A stretch of DNA of 64,000 bases from DATFVA01 sp963745945 (GCA_963745945.1 CAVUZG010000004.1:1736001-1800000); one strand, 5' to 3'; counted from the stretch's first letter, positions 19,181 through 29,857 are shown. A program made the numbers and translations. Notes: a model not told the origin generated them from the letters alone.

Positions 19181-21268
19181 CTATTTAAGTAATATCATTT
19201 TCTTTACCAGTACATTATTATTTGTTTCCATCCTGTAGTAATATACACCGCTTGAGAGTCTGCCTGCATTAAATGTAACATTATGGTTTCCGGCTTTTAT
19301 ATATCGATTTACTAAATCTGCGACCTGTTCACCAAGAGCATTGTAAACTTTCAGACTGACAAATCCATCTTTTGGAATACTATAATTGATAACAGTAGTT
19401 GGATTAAATGGATTAGGGTAGTTCTGACTCAAATTATAATTTAATTGGTTATTATTATTAATTTCTTTGACAGAAGTTATAACTTCACTAGCTGGCCTGG
19501 TGAATATGCCGGTAGAAAATGTTCCGCACATTAAATTCTGCCCGTTAATATTAAATGTTTCTACCGCACTTGTAGCTCCCACCGGAGGCAAACCATCGCT
19601 GATTGAAGTCCAATTGTCGCCGTTGTCTGTAGATTTATATGCATACCCTTCGGCAGTTCCTGCTAAAACCGTTGATCCGTAGCCATCAACTGTAAGAATG
19701 GTTGTGGTAGTAAGTCCGTTAATTTTTAAACTCCAGTTATTGCCTCCGTCAGTTGATCTATAGACACCATCATTGGCAGCAGCATATAAATTGTCCCCGA
19801 TTTTTTTAACTGTATGGACTGATGAATATGTACTTAAGCCGTTTGATGACTGTGTCCACGTTATACCATCATCAGTCGATTTGAAAATAAAACCACTAAA
19901 TGTAGTAGAAGCAAAAACATCAGAACCAATGAAGGCAAAATTCTCAATGTCAGTATCAGTTAAGCTGCTTCCAATCGGGGTCCACGTATTACCATTGTCA
20001 GTAGACCTGTAAGCACCCATTGAAAAAGAAGCTGCTAATACAGTAGATCCATTTGCACCTACAGTCCTTATGTAATCTTCGCGCACACTTGCCATAACCC
20101 TTGACCAGGTATTTCCTCCGTCTAATGATCTTAACACACCACTGTTTGTTGTAGCCGCAAATAATCCCGAATCACTTTTTGCAAGTGTCCTGATTCCTGA
20201 AGCAATAATATTAGGAAACGCTTCCCACGATAACCCGGCGTCGGTAGAAATATATGCGCCGCTATTAAATGTACCAGCTAATATGGAATTATCGAGATTT
20301 AAAAAAGTTCTTACACTTGTGGAATAAATTCCTGATGCTGTTCTATTCCAGCTATCCCCATTATCAGTAGATTTATAAACACCATTTCCACTGGCGGCAT
20401 ATAAACTGCCATTAAAATTCAGAAAAGCATTTATATAAGGATTGGCTAAACTGGAATCCACCGGGTTCCAGGATGCTCCCTGGTCTGTAGAAACAAACGC
20501 ACCGCTCTTAGCTATAGCCGCAAACATTTTATCGCTGTAGACTCCAAGTGCATAAACGTAAGTGGGTGATAAATCGTTTGTTATTGAAACCCAGTTATCT
20601 CCCTGGTCTGTAGAAACAAAAACACCATCGTTGGTTCCGGCAAAAACTTCAGTTCTACCAAGACTCGTCATCGTATGGACACTGCCGCCTGTTATTCCAT
20701 TGCTTGCATATTGCCAAGTAGCTCCAAGATCGGAAGATTTATAAACACCGTCATCCGTACCTGCGAAAAGATAAGCACCTAAGGTTGTAATTGTATTTAC
20801 AAAAGCATCTGTAAATCCTGAGTCCACACGCACCCAGCTATTTCCATTATCATCTGACCTGTAAACTCCGTTCATTGTACCGGCAAAAAGAGATGAATCT
20901 ATAGAAGCAAATTTGAAAACATTATCTGTATTTAATCCATTGTCTGTCTCAGTCCATGTCGCACCGCTATCTGTTGAACGAAATATTCCTTCGTATGAGC
21001 TTGCAAAGATGGAATTCGGAGTTGTATATAAATCATATATAAAAGTTGTAGGTAAACCGTTACTTGTATTTGTCCAAGTTAATCCATTATCAGTACTGTT
21101 GTACACCCCGGAAACTGTTCCGATAAAGATTGTAGTATCCTGTGTAGTGAAGCAGGTTATTCCCCCGCCTTCAGGTCCATCGGCATTCTGCCACTGTGCA
21201 TACATAAAATTTGAAGAAATCAACCCCAGCAATATAACAATAGCAGAGAGTTTGAATATTTTTAACAT
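19181..21268 (-). CDS. BNR/sortilin-type propeller protein, T9SS-secreted
   Basis: 695 residues. The signal peptide ends near 'SNFMYAQWQ'. At least a dozen repeats of about 40 residues follow, each with an Asp-box-like core such as 'YKSTDNGDSWNRTASG' or 'FVSTDQGDNWVSIT', as in BNR and sortilin/Vps10-type propellers. The last 85 residues are the sorting domain ('QNYPNPFNPTTVINYSIP' to 'KKMILLK'). The DNA looks repetitive because of the protein repeats. It is closely similar in layout to the gene at 25489. It probably binds something at or outside the cell surface; no catalytic residues are seen. Confidence 0.9.
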   Translation of the reverse strand: MLKIFKLSAIVILLGLISSNFMYAQWQNADGPEGGGITCFTTQDTTIFIGTVSGVYNSTDNGLTWTNTSNGLPTTFIYDLYTTPNSIFASSYEGIFRSTDSGATWTETDNGLNTDNVFKFASIDSSLFAGTMNGVYRSDDNGNSWVRVDSGFTDAFVNTITTLGAYLFAGTDDGVYKSSDLGATWQYASNGITGGSVHTMTSLGRTEVFAGTNDGVFVSTDQGDNWVSITNDLSPTYVYALGVYSDKMFAAIAKSGAFVSTDQGASWNPVDSSLANPYINAFLNFNGSLYAASGNGVYKSTDNGDSWNRTASGIYSTSVRTFLNLDNSILAGTFNSGAYISTDAGLSWEAFPNIIASGIRTLAKSDSGLFAATTNSGVLRSLDGGNTWSRVMASVREDYIRTVGANGSTVLAASFSMGAYRSTDNGNTWTPIGSSLTDTDIENFAFIGSDVFASTTFSGFIFKSTDDGITWTQSSNGLSTYSSVHTVKKIGDNLYAAANDGVYRSTDGGNNWSLKINGLTTTTILTVDGYGSTVLAGTAEGYAYKSTDNGDNWTSISDGLPPVGATSAVETFNINGQNLMCGTFSTGIFTRPASEVITSVKEINNNNQLNYNLSQNYPNPFNPTTVINYSIPKDGFVSLKVYNALGEQVADLVNRYIKAGNHNVTFNAGRLSSGVYYYRMETNNNVLVKKMILLK

Positions 21269-21357
21269 AATATCTCCTTAGAAGAATGAATAAGTATAGT
21301 TGATTGATTTGAATTATTTTGGATTGAAAAACCGTTTTCACTACAGGGCAGGCTATT

Positions 21358-22188
21358 TTATAGTATTGGAATATATTTGTCTAAATTATTTTTTAATTCA
21401 TCTAACGATAAACCATCTGACCAGAAACTATTAAAGACTCTTTTCATTGAGTCTGCAAAACTAGGATGATTCACAAACATAGATGTTATACTTGGTTTTA
21501 GAGACACCCTATCATTTAATGCCAGCATCGTAATCGTATTATCGCTTATACAAAGTTTCATCGTAAGTTCCTTTACTATCATTATTTTTTCACCAAGCTC
21601 ATTATATTTTTCAAGAATTGAAATAAACATATCTCTTTCATCTTTTGCCTTAATATTACAATACTCATAAATGCATCTGAATTCTGTATTGTTTTTTAAT
21701 AAAGTCTTTTCGTACTCCAGGTTATCTTCCAATGAAAATGAATAAGGACTTTTTGAAAAAAGTAATAATTCTTCTTTCGTATTTTTCTGTATCGTCAGCC
21801 ATCTTTCTTTTATCTGTTCTTTCTGAGTCAGGATTTCAATATAATCGAGGGATTCAGAAAAGCCTGCACTTGAATTCTTTAACTCAATCAATTCCAGCTG
21901 CAGTTCATTAGCAATGATTTTCTTTTTATCAAATTCGGAAGTAATATTTTTAAATACAATCTTCGGGCTCACACCAGTGAAAACTTTTACTCCATTTTTG
22001 TAACTCTGGTTTGATAATCCCTTTTTTACGAGATTCTGTAAGATTTCATACGATTTTGTGCGGCTAAGGGAGGTTATTTCTGCAATTTCGGGTGCGCTGA
22101 ATTCATTTTTCTGGAGAAGAGCCAAATACACTTCAGCCTCTCTTCTCGGTATATTCAAAATCTGTAGTTTATCTATTAATTCTTGCAT
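21358..22188 (-). CDS. TrmB-like transcriptional regulator
   Basis: 276 residues. Residues about 1-75 form a winged helix of the TrmB type ('NIPRREAEVYLALLQKNEFS', then 'SLSRTKSYEILQNLVKKGL'), common in archaea and found sporadically in bacteria. The C-terminal 200 residues include a coiled region and a ligand-binding-like domain ('TMLALNDRVSLKPSITSM'). In TrmB proteins this region usually senses sugars, but no sugar genes are near. A long inverted repeat lies 20-58 bases upstream of the ATG and may be its own operator. Confidence 0.75.
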   Translation of the reverse strand: MQELIDKLQILNIPRREAEVYLALLQKNEFSAPEIAEITSLSRTKSYEILQNLVKKGLSNQSYKNGVKVFTGVSPKIVFKNITSEFDKKKIIANELQLELIELKNSSAGFSESLDYIEILTQKEQIKERWLTIQKNTKEELLLFSKSPYSFSLEDNLEYEKTLLKNNTEFRCIYEYCNIKAKDERDMFISILEKYNELGEKIMIVKELTMKLCISDNTITMLALNDRVSLKPSITSMFVNHPSFADSMKRVFNSFWSDGLSLDELKNNLDKYIPIL

Positions 22189-22207
22189 TTATTGCCGTTT
22201 TAGTCAG

Positions 22208-22246
22208 GTGTCCCCCATAAGGGATAGTTTCACTATATAGGGACAC
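22208..22246. promoter_or_regulatory. Inverted repeat upstream of TrmB-like gene
   Basis: GTGTCCC at 22208-22214 and GGGACAC at 22240-22246 form an exact 7-base inverted repeat with 25 bases between, directly upstream of the regulator's start. Autoregulation is inferred from position only. Confidence 0.4.
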
Positions 22247-22387
22247 ATAAATATAATTAATTGAGAAATAACTTACAAATAGTAAAAACCGGCTGAAATT
22301 GATCGGTTAAAAGAAAATCCAGCCCTATAACAACACAACGGTTAAGGGTTGTCAGGTATCCGGGATAAACATAGTACAGAGAGAATA

Positions 22388-22462
22388 GGCAACGGAGTTT
22401 ATTTTTATAAACCGGAGGCAGGGAATTATGTAAGTATAAAGAAAATGGCTGTGGCTAAATAA
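22388..22462 (+). pseudogene. Remnant tail of a T9SS sorting domain
   Basis: 25 codons translate to 'GNGVYFYKPEAGNYVSIKKM' and then AVAK and TAA, the standard end of the sorting domain. In-frame stops occur just upstream, and no body of a gene remains. Confidence 0.7.
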
Positions 22463-22526
22463 AATTATGAACGTATATATTTGGGTTTAAAAACAAGTTA
22501 AACTATCTTATTTAAGAACTTGTTTG

Positions 22527-22614
22527 CGAAGGTTTACCCCTGTCTTGTAATGATAAAGCCTGCCAAAGGCAGGTAAAAGTTCAGCCTATGATCAACCCCG
22601 ACATAGGGTGTTTT
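22527..22614 (+). repeat. Hairpin-containing repeat, copy 1
   Basis: Shares 'GAAGGTTTACCCCTG' and 'TATGATCAACCCCGACATAG' with 33615-33686. The end forms CCTATG/CATAGG before GTGTTTT, terminator-like. This copy has an extra 19 bases containing the palindrome CCTGCC-AAA-GGCAGG. Confidence 0.65.
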
Positions 22615-22945
22615 AATTATTTTCCAATCAACCGAATATAAATTTTTGTTTTTTCTGTTTCCCATTCGATTAAATAATTAGACGTTCACATTTCTATTTC
22701 CCTAATTATTCGCACAAAGAGACAAAATATCACAATCCGTATAAAATATTTTTTTGACCTGATGTCAAATGGTCGTCTTGATGCTCGTTAGATTTGTTCT
22801 TACGCTTCCTGCTAACATTATAACTATAATATTCTGAAATATTTAAGCTTTATATTTGTAAATACAATTAAAGAACTAAAGATTAAAATTAAATCGGTAT
22901 TAAGTTTCATCACATTTTTAAACCTAAATTTCAAAAACCAAAGAA

Positions 22946-24139
22946 ATGATATTACTTGACAAACCATACGTCTCAGATTTTCTGAAAAAGACAATAAAAG
23001 AAAATAATATAGAAATAATCTCCACTCCCGTAGCAAGAGAGTTAATTACCGATGATTCGCTCAACTGGATATCCGAAGAGAAAGCAAAAAGCATATACGA
23101 AAAAAACCCGACCACCAGGGTTTACACAAATTCAGAGAATTCAATAAGCTGGATTGAAAGGAATCTCAATTCTTCTAACCTCCCTGAACAAATAGATATT
23201 TTCAAAAACAAAATTAAGTTTCGTGAATTGATAAAGGATTCCTATCTGGATTATTTTTTCAGAGGAGTGAAGTTTGAAGATTTAGCCGGCCTTGATTTAA
23301 AAGAGATAAAATTCCCGGTAATAGTTAAACCCGCTGTCGGATTTTTCAGCATTGGTGTTCATAAGGTTAACAATCCAGGCCAATGGAACAGCGTTTTAAC
23401 TAAAATTGAAGATGAGATTAAAAAATTAAACGGCCTGTACCCGAAAGAAGTGATAGATATTTCGGACTTTATTTTAGAAGAATGTATAGAAGGTGAAGAA
23501 TACGCAATAGACTGCTATTTCAATAAAAACGGCGACCCCGTAATTCTTAATATTTTTCATCACAGATTTTCGTCAGATAGTGATGTAAGTGACAGGGTTT
23601 ACTCGACTTCTGAAGAAATTATAAACAGGCATAAAAACAGGATAAGAGAATTTCTTTTGGAAGTAGGGTTGAAAACTAACCTGAAAAATTTTCCGGCTCA
23701 CATAGAAGTTAGAATTGATAAAAAAGGGAAACTAATCCCGATAGAAGTAAATCCACTTCGCTTCGGAGGATGGTGCACAACGGGCGATTTTTCCTGGTAC
23801 GCATACGGATTCAATTCTTATGAATATTTCCTTGATAACAAAAAACCGAATTGGAATGAGATTTTCAAATCTCGTAAAGACAAGAAATACAGTCTTATAG
23901 TGCTGGATAACATTTCGGGGTTAAAGGAAAGCGAAATTGACTATTTCGATTATGATAAGCTGTTGAAAGATTTTGAAAATCCATTAAGTGTGAGAAAGGT
24001 TGATATAAACGAATATCACATTTTCGGGTTCCTGTTTGTCGAAACTACGGATGGTAAAGATGAGGGGTTAAATCGAATCCTTACCTCCACTTTAAGAGAA
24101 TATATAAGGATTAACGATTCCGTGGGAAATGAAGTATAA
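22946..24139 (+). CDS. ATP-grasp domain protein
   Basis: 397 residues, soluble. The ATP-grasp fold is indicated by 'EIKFPVIVKPAVGFFSIGVH' (lysine for ATP binding), 'FILEECIEGEEYAIDCYF' and 'HIEVRIDKKGKLIPIEVNPL' (acidic and Asn residues for Mg-ATP near the C-terminal part). Such enzymes join a carboxylate to an amine or thiol through an acyl phosphate. The substrate cannot be told. About 110 N-terminal residues form a pre-ATP-grasp domain, and 110 residues after the core are of unknown role. It stands alone between gaps, with no biosynthetic partners. Confidence 0.75.
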   Translation: MILLDKPYVSDFLKKTIKENNIEIISTPVARELITDDSLNWISEEKAKSIYEKNPTTRVYTNSENSISWIERNLNSSNLPEQIDIFKNKIKFRELIKDSYLDYFFRGVKFEDLAGLDLKEIKFPVIVKPAVGFFSIGVHKVNNPGQWNSVLTKIEDEIKKLNGLYPKEVIDISDFILEECIEGEEYAIDCYFNKNGDPVILNIFHHRFSSDSDVSDRVYSTSEEIINRHKNRIREFLLEVGLKTNLKNFPAHIEVRIDKKGKLIPIEVNPLRFGGWCTTGDFSWYAYGFNSYEYFLDNKKPNWNEIFKSRKDKKYSLIVLDNISGLKESEIDYFDYDKLLKDFENPLSVRKVDINEYHIFGFLFVETTDGKDEGLNRILTSTLREYIRINDSVGNEV

Positions 24140-24533
24140 ATTCTCTTCTTTCGTTATGTCGGGCGGGGTTATTAGCCTTAAAAAGGGATATTGAATTTGA
24201 GCATTTAGAAATACACTCCGATCAGTGTATAGATTTTAGTTAAATATATTTGTTTTGTTCTAGTTTTGTGATGAATATTTACAAATGAAAAGGTAATTTT
24301 GTATCAGAATTAAGCTATAAACAAAACCCTATTGGAGGAAAATTTTTCGACAAAACATTTTAGATTCAAAAAAGAAATATAATTTCTTCTTTACGTTTTT
24401 GATATTCTTTTCAATTTCTGTTTTTCGTCAATCTAAAAAAATTTAATCTCCTTTTATAAAACTTAAGTGTGGATAAAATGGACAAAATTTTCTTGCCAAT
24501 GTTTTTTTACTCCTTTTTACAATGTTATAAAAA
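24140..24533. other. 390-base gap
   Basis: AT-rich, no frame of note. It should contain the promoter of the AraC-like gene. A short inverted repeat, ACACTCCGATCAGTGT, lies at about 24212-24227. Confidence 0.4.
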
Positions 24534-25355
24534 ATGAAATCTCAACACAGTGTTTTAAATTCAAATCTAAAAAAATATATACATCATATTTCATTTAATG
24601 AATTTGTTCCCGATAATAATAATTTTATTCGGGTAATGCCGGATTGTATGACCGAGCTGATCATTAATTTTGGTAATTCATATCAGAGAACCAAAGGAGA
24701 GAAAAATGAAATTATTAATGTTAAGGGAAGTCATTTTATAGGCATAAAGAGTAATAACTGCCTGGTTAAACCTACCCCGAAAATGAAAAGAGTGAGTGTT
24801 CGATTTAAACCTGGGGCAATTTCTTTATTTACAGGGTGTAGTTCTCAGGAATTCTGTAATGAGGTGATTGATGCCCAATTAATCTTTGGCAAAGAAATTA
24901 AGGTGTTGGAAAATGAAATTTATGGGATTAACGATGAAAAAATAATTACCACAAAAATTGAGTCCTTCTTACTTAAAAAACTAAATATAAATATTCAGGC
25001 ACTGGAAACAATTAACATTGTTAATTCCATATACAGAAATCCATTGTTTACGAAAATTGAAAATATAAAGGATAAAAACTTAAACTATAAACAGCTTGAG
25101 CGCAGGTTTACTAAATATATCGGACTTCTTCCCAAATCCGTTATAAAAATAATCCAGTTTAATTACTCAACTAAAATTAAGTATGAAAACCCTCAAATCT
25201 CGTTAACGCAAATAGCTTATCATTCAGGGTATTACGATCAATCTCATTTCATAAGGAGTTTCAAACAATTCTCAGGTTTGTCGCCCAAGCAGTATTCCCC
25301 TACCCAGTCACATATGTCTCATTCAAACCAACTTGTTATTAACCGCATGTTTTAA
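24534..25355 (+). CDS. AraC-family transcriptional regulator
   Basis: 273 residues. The N-terminal 150 residues match the DUF6597-type sensor domain of many Bacteroidota regulators ('MPDCMTELIINFGNSYQ', 'VSVRFKPGAISLFTG'). The C terminus has the two helix-turn-helix units of AraC/XylS proteins, the second very clear: 'SLTQIAYHSGYYDQSHFIRS' then 'FSGLSPKQYSP'. It is a soluble DNA-binding regulator. The T9SS propeller gene 130 bases downstream on the same strand is a possible target, but nothing in the sequence proves it. Confidence 0.85.
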   Translation: MKSQHSVLNSNLKKYIHHISFNEFVPDNNNFIRVMPDCMTELIINFGNSYQRTKGEKNEIINVKGSHFIGIKSNNCLVKPTPKMKRVSVRFKPGAISLFTGCSSQEFCNEVIDAQLIFGKEIKVLENEIYGINDEKIITTKIESFLLKKLNINIQALETINIVNSIYRNPLFTKIENIKDKNLNYKQLERRFTKYIGLLPKSVIKIIQFNYSTKIKYENPQISLTQIAYHSGYYDQSHFIRSFKQFSGLSPKQYSPTQSHMSHSNQLVINRMF

Positions 25356-25488
25356 CTTCTCTAAAATTTCCGTCTGTCTAATTTTTACAATTATTAAAGA
25401 ACCAGTTGTTATATCCTTAATATCTATTCTACTCTAATTAGTAATCAATGAATGCGGGGAGAATAAACAATAACAAGGAGATAATATT

Positions 25489-27865
25489 ATGAAATTTTTA
25501 TATATGATCTTACTTACCTTTATAATTTCAACATTCTCACTTGCCCAATGGGAACGTACTACTGGTCCCGAAGGCATATCAATAGGAACAATTGTATCCT
25601 TTGGCGATACTGTTTATGCAGGAACAGCAACAGACGGATTATTCGCTTCAACAGATGATGGTAATACTTGGTATCCTCTTAATTCTGGAATCGAAACGAT
25701 AGATGTTAATACCATTGATACTTTGAATGGTTATCTTTTTGCCGGGACTGGTTATGGAATTTATCGTTCTTCAGATTGGGGAATTACATGGCAATCGCTT
25801 CCAAACGCAGGCATTATCTATGTCGCTTCAATGACTGTAAAAGATGAATATATTTTTGCAGGAACTGTTACTAATGGTGTACTAAAATCTTCCGATAATG
25901 GAGAGAACTGGCAGAATGCCGGTTTTTACTACGACTATTGCAAAGCCTTATGTATCAGCGGCAATAAAGTGATTGCTTCTACAGGAAATTATACTATGTA
26001 TACTACAGATTACGGCACATCCTGGCATCACGTGGATGATCTCGAACAAGGCGCTCAGGTATTCTCTTTATACAGCAAGGATAGCCTGGTGTTTGCTGGT
26101 GCACGGAGTGAAGTATATAAATCAACTGATTATGGGAATACTTTTATTTCTGTACCAATTTCTTTTGATTGGAGTGTTGTAAATATGTATGATTTTGCAT
26201 CAATAGGAACAACAATCTTTGTTGCTACATCGTATGATGGAGTTTATAAATCAACTAATAACGGATTAGGTTGGGAATCGGCAAATGAAGGAATGGGTCC
26301 GAAAGATGTTCGCTCTATAACTGTTACCGGATCATCCACTCTTATAGCAGGTTCTCATTATGCTGGAGTTTATCGTTCAATTGATCAGGCAGAAAACTGG
26401 CTCAAATCTATGGAAGGCTTTCCTGCCGGATCTTCAATCTTAACTTTAGAAAACTCTGAATCGGGAGTTTATGCCGGAACAAGAGATGGAATTTACAAAT
26501 CTACGGATAATGGATTTTCCTGGAATAAATTAACCGGTGTAAGCGATACAATAAATTATTCGGATGTTCGTGGGATTGCTATTTCAGGCAGAGATATTTA
26601 TGCAGCGTGTACTTATCACTTTCACGCCACAATTTATAAATCTACAGACGATGGAGCAACCTGGAAAAGAAGCAATAATGGTATTCCTTCGGATGCAATT
26701 TTCTTATGGAATATAGCAAAGAGCGGAGAAAATATCATAGCTGCTACAAGTGTAGGAGTTTATTATTCTACAGATAAAGGCCAATCCTGGCAAGCTTCTA
26801 ACCTATTAAACGAATCAGTTCAGAAACTTGCTGTAACAGAAAATTATGTTTTTGCCTCTTTAGGGTTTAATGATGTGTATCGTTCAGCTGATGATGGTGT
26901 TACATGGAGTCTTGTTTTAAATGTCCCCAGTGTTTCTTATACTTCTCTAACAGCTATAGATAATTATGCGTATGTGGGTGGATTTAATATTGGTGCATTT
27001 TATTCTACAGATTACGGAAACACCTGGTCCCCTGCGGGTTTTCCGCTGGGTTACTCAGCTTATGCTGTTAGATTTGTTCCGGAAGTACCGGGGATGGTAT
27101 TAGCAGGAACAAACATTGATCCAGATTACATTTATGCTTCATTCAATTATAGTGATTATTTTGGTTATTATAGTGAAGGTTTGGGTGTCCATGCAAATAC
27201 AGAATCGTTCGCCTCTAATGACACATATAATTTTGCAGGAACTGATTATAATGGTGTATGGCGGCGGTTCCTTCCCGGTATAACCCCTGTCGAACTTATT
27301 TCTTTCACAGCTCTTACAAAAGATAATAATGTTACTCTTTCCTGGGAGACAGCTACAGAAAAAAATAATTCAGGATTTGAAATTCAGAGGTCAGATGCCA
27401 GAGATCGGAAATCACAAAAACGATACTGGCAGAAGATAGGTTTTATTGAAGGACAGGGGACCACTACTAAAGAAAACAATTATTCCTTTGCTGATAAAAA
27501 TCTTGAAGTAGGAAATTATTCATATAAACTTGTGCAGATAGATTTTAATGGGGAAAGAACTGAATCAGAAGATTGTGAATGTTGAGATGAGTTCTCTGCC
27601 GACAGAATATACCTTAATGCAAAATTACCCGAATCCGTTCAATCCATCGACCAGGATAGCTTATACATTACCATTTCAGAGTCAAGTGGAATTGAAAATT
27701 TATGATGTGCTTGGAAGGGAAATAGCATCACTTGTTAACAAGGAACAACCGGCAGGAAATTACAATGTGGAATTCAATTCAGCAGAGTTGCCCAGCGGTG
27801 TATATCTATATCGCATACAGGCAGGAGAATTTAGCCAGGTGCGTAAAATGATATTAATAAAGTAA
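25489..27865 (+). CDS. BNR/sortilin-type propeller protein, T9SS-secreted, frameshifted
   Basis: The signal peptide ends 'STFSLAQWE'. Some 14 Asp-box repeats follow ('YKSTDDGATWKRSNNG'), then the stalk module ('VELISFTALTKDNNVTLSWE'). The first frame closes at 27585 with '..ERTESEDCEC'. The sorting domain continues in another frame ('IVNVEMSSLPTEYTLMQNYP' to 'RKMILIK', end 27865). Removing one G near 27570 gives '..TESEIVNVEM..', matching paralogues, so a single-base insertion splits one gene of about 790 residues. Without the correction the product would lack its T9SS signal and could not be exported by that route. GGAG lies 9 bases before the ATG. Confidence 0.8.
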
Positions 27866-27890
27866 TCCTGGAAAATATTGACTGGGGAAA

Positions 27891-28078
27891 ATATGAAGAG
27901 GTTTATTACTATGGTGCAAAGTGAAATAATAATGTTTTTGGTGCTCGTCTCCATCACCCTAAGAGCTATTATAATAATCGTTCCATTCGACCAGCCGACG
28001 ATACATGCAGGGATTGAATTAGCTGTTACTGGTGACACAATCCTCGTCCAACCGAGTAACTATTTGGAATCATCCTGA
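27891..28078 (+). pseudogene. Truncated start of a beta-helix surface protein
   Basis: After a signal-like stretch the frame reads 'IIIVPFDQPTIHAGIELAVT' and 'GDTILVQPSNYLE', the usual opening of right-handed beta-helix (pectate-lyase-like) repeat proteins. It then stops at TGA after 62 codons, where family members run for hundreds of residues. The rest of the gene has been lost, probably by deletion joining it to the membrane-protein gene that follows. Confidence 0.6.
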
Positions 28079-28170
28079 CAATGGAAAAACGACTGGCACA
28101 ATTACAATTCACCTGCAATGTATGTGCAAAACCTTTAGATATTAATTTAATTAATTTGGAGGATCAACCT

Positions 28171-28818
28171 ATGTTAGAACAAAAAGTTGTAAGCGATCCA
28201 AATGAGGATAATATTAAAAGTTGGACCAGAATTGGCATTGCCGCAGGCATTGTAGCCTGTTTCGTTTATCCTGTTATGACATTAGTTGATCTTCCCAGAA
28301 TACCTCAGTTAATTCTTGGCGGCAGTTTCGGACCGGCGTTTGTTATCGCAAGCATTGCCCTAGCCCAGATTTTACAAGTTCGTCGAAATAAACCTACAGT
28401 CAAATTGGCAGCGATTTTTAATTCATTGGCGGGCTCGTTGGTCACTGCCATGATAATCGTACAATTGTCAATTATTTACTCGACTGTGCCCTCGTTAGAT
28501 GGCAATTTAAATGATCTCGTCAGGCATAAGGTCTGGGATGTAGTTCTTGGGCTCGATGTTTCATTTGACATATTTATCGGACTTGGCACATTATTTTTTG
28601 CTATTAATTTAATCTACGATAAGCGTTTTGGTAAAACCATAGGTTGGACAGGTATCTTTGTTTCGATTGTTCCTCTTCTTGGTGCAAACATATACTACTT
28701 CCCTGATCCACCCTACACTCACGGTTTCCCTCACGTTGGAATATTTACAGGTCTATGGTATTTGGGAGTGGTTTTCCTGATGATACGTTCAGCCCGAAAA
28801 AGTATAATTGAATCCTAA
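28171..28818 (+). CDS. Integral membrane protein, paralogue 1
   Basis: 215 residues from the ATG at 28171, which has GGAGG 8 bases upstream; the frame is open back to 28081, but that part looks like junk joined to the beta-helix remnant. Six membrane segments are visible, the first 'IGIAAGIVACFVYPVMTLV' and the last 'GIFTGLWYLGVVFLMI'. The gene at 28963 encodes a clear paralogue with the same plan ('LGLDVSFDIFIGLGTLFF' versus 'YGLDVAWDVYIFLGTFLF'). The family is not recognised. The shared conserved Asp inside a membrane segment is notable. Confidence 0.7.
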   Translation: MLEQKVVSDPNEDNIKSWTRIGIAAGIVACFVYPVMTLVDLPRIPQLILGGSFGPAFVIASIALAQILQVRRNKPTVKLAAIFNSLAGSLVTAMIIVQLSIIYSTVPSLDGNLNDLVRHKVWDVVLGLDVSFDIFIGLGTLFFAINLIYDKRFGKTIGWTGIFVSIVPLLGANIYYFPDPPYTHGFPHVGIFTGLWYLGVVFLMIRSARKSIIES

Positions 28819-28962
28819 TCAAATATTGCAATGACAGTCATTTTTATACAGATTAAAAATTACAAAACTGTTATTTCTGATTCTGAAAATTCTTCTAATG
28901 TTTGAAAATTTATTTGAGCATGAGTTAATTTGAATAATGATTAATTTTATTGGAGAATACTG

Positions 28963-29592
28963 ATGAATAACAATAACAATTTAACCCTAGATTGGATAAA
29001 AATTGGAATTATTTGTGGTTTCCTAGTAAGTATAATTTATCCTCTGCTGCAGTTTATTTCAAATTTAATATTGGGGAGTATTCTAGCTGCTTCAATGGGA
29101 ATCTTACTTAGCCTGGCTTCAGTTGGTTTATTTTATTTTATTCAAATTCATAAAAAATCAATCGCTGTAATAATTGCATTAGTTTCAAATATTATTGCAG
29201 GCGCTTTACTTACTCAAATGTTTTTAGTCCAACTTGCAATTAAATCATCCAGACCAAATCTAATTGAAGAATCTAGCAAATGGATTTGGGATTCATTAAA
29301 TCATATCCATTACGGCTTAGATGTTGCTTGGGATGTTTATATATTTTTAGGAACGTTTTTATTCGCGATAAGTATTTTTCAGCATCCTAAATTAGGGGAA
29401 ATATTTTCCATCACTGGAATAATAATCTCTGTATTAATGATCGTTACTAACATCATCTCATTTCCTATTCCACCATCTTTAGAATTATTTGATTTTGGTC
29501 CATTTATTGGATTGTGGTATTTGGCAATTACAATTAAAATTACCTTTTCTAAAAAATGGATACATCAGCAGTTACGAGAAGTAATGGGATAA
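28963..29592 (+). CDS. Integral membrane protein, paralogue 2
   Basis: 209 residues, with TGGAG 8 bases before the ATG. Six predicted membrane segments. Shared marks with the preceding gene include 'W-(T/I)-(R/K)-IGI' at the start, 'YGLDVAWDVYIFLGTF', the 'FP.PP' motif and the final 'GPFIGLWYLAI'. The pair arose by tandem duplication, long enough ago for the sequences to diverge widely. Function unknown. Confidence 0.75.
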   Translation: MNNNNNLTLDWIKIGIICGFLVSIIYPLLQFISNLILGSILAASMGILLSLASVGLFYFIQIHKKSIAVIIALVSNIIAGALLTQMFLVQLAIKSSRPNLIEESSKWIWDSLNHIHYGLDVAWDVYIFLGTFLFAISIFQHPKLGEIFSITGIIISVLMIVTNIISFPIPPSLELFDFGPFIGLWYLAITIKITFSKKWIHQQLREVMG

Positions 29593-29857
29593 ACTTTATT
29601 TGAATGGATTGCAAAGTAAAAGCAGAATAGCAAAACAATAATTAAGATTGGATAAGTAATTTGATATCATTCACTAATCAAACTCAAAATTAAAGAAATA
29701 ATTATCTAATCATTAAAGTACACTGTCGTAACTGATTTAATTCTATTCATTTAAAAGAGGTAAGTATTTCTCTATGTATTGGGTTCATTTAGAAAGTCAA
29801 CCCAACTCTTTGTCTTCATTACTTGCCTAATTCTTTTGAATAATGATGAGGCATAAT

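Larger units (their letters stand above)
22247..22945. other. 700-base gap of decayed sequence
   Basis: Contains the sorting-domain remnant (22388), a repeat with a hairpin (22527) and AT-rich sequence that must include the promoter of the ATP-grasp gene. No intact gene is supported. Confidence 0.5.

Noticed and set aside
19181..21268. Tandem DNA repeats or CRISPR-like array
   Set aside because: The periodicity follows protein repeats of about 40 residues in an open frame and the units are diverged; there are no short identical repeats with spacers. The same applies to 25489-27585 and 44449-45717.
28081..28170. N-terminal extension of the membrane protein gene
   Set aside because: A good ribosome-binding site precedes the ATG at 28171, and the 30 extra residues resemble neither the paralogue nor a signal peptide.
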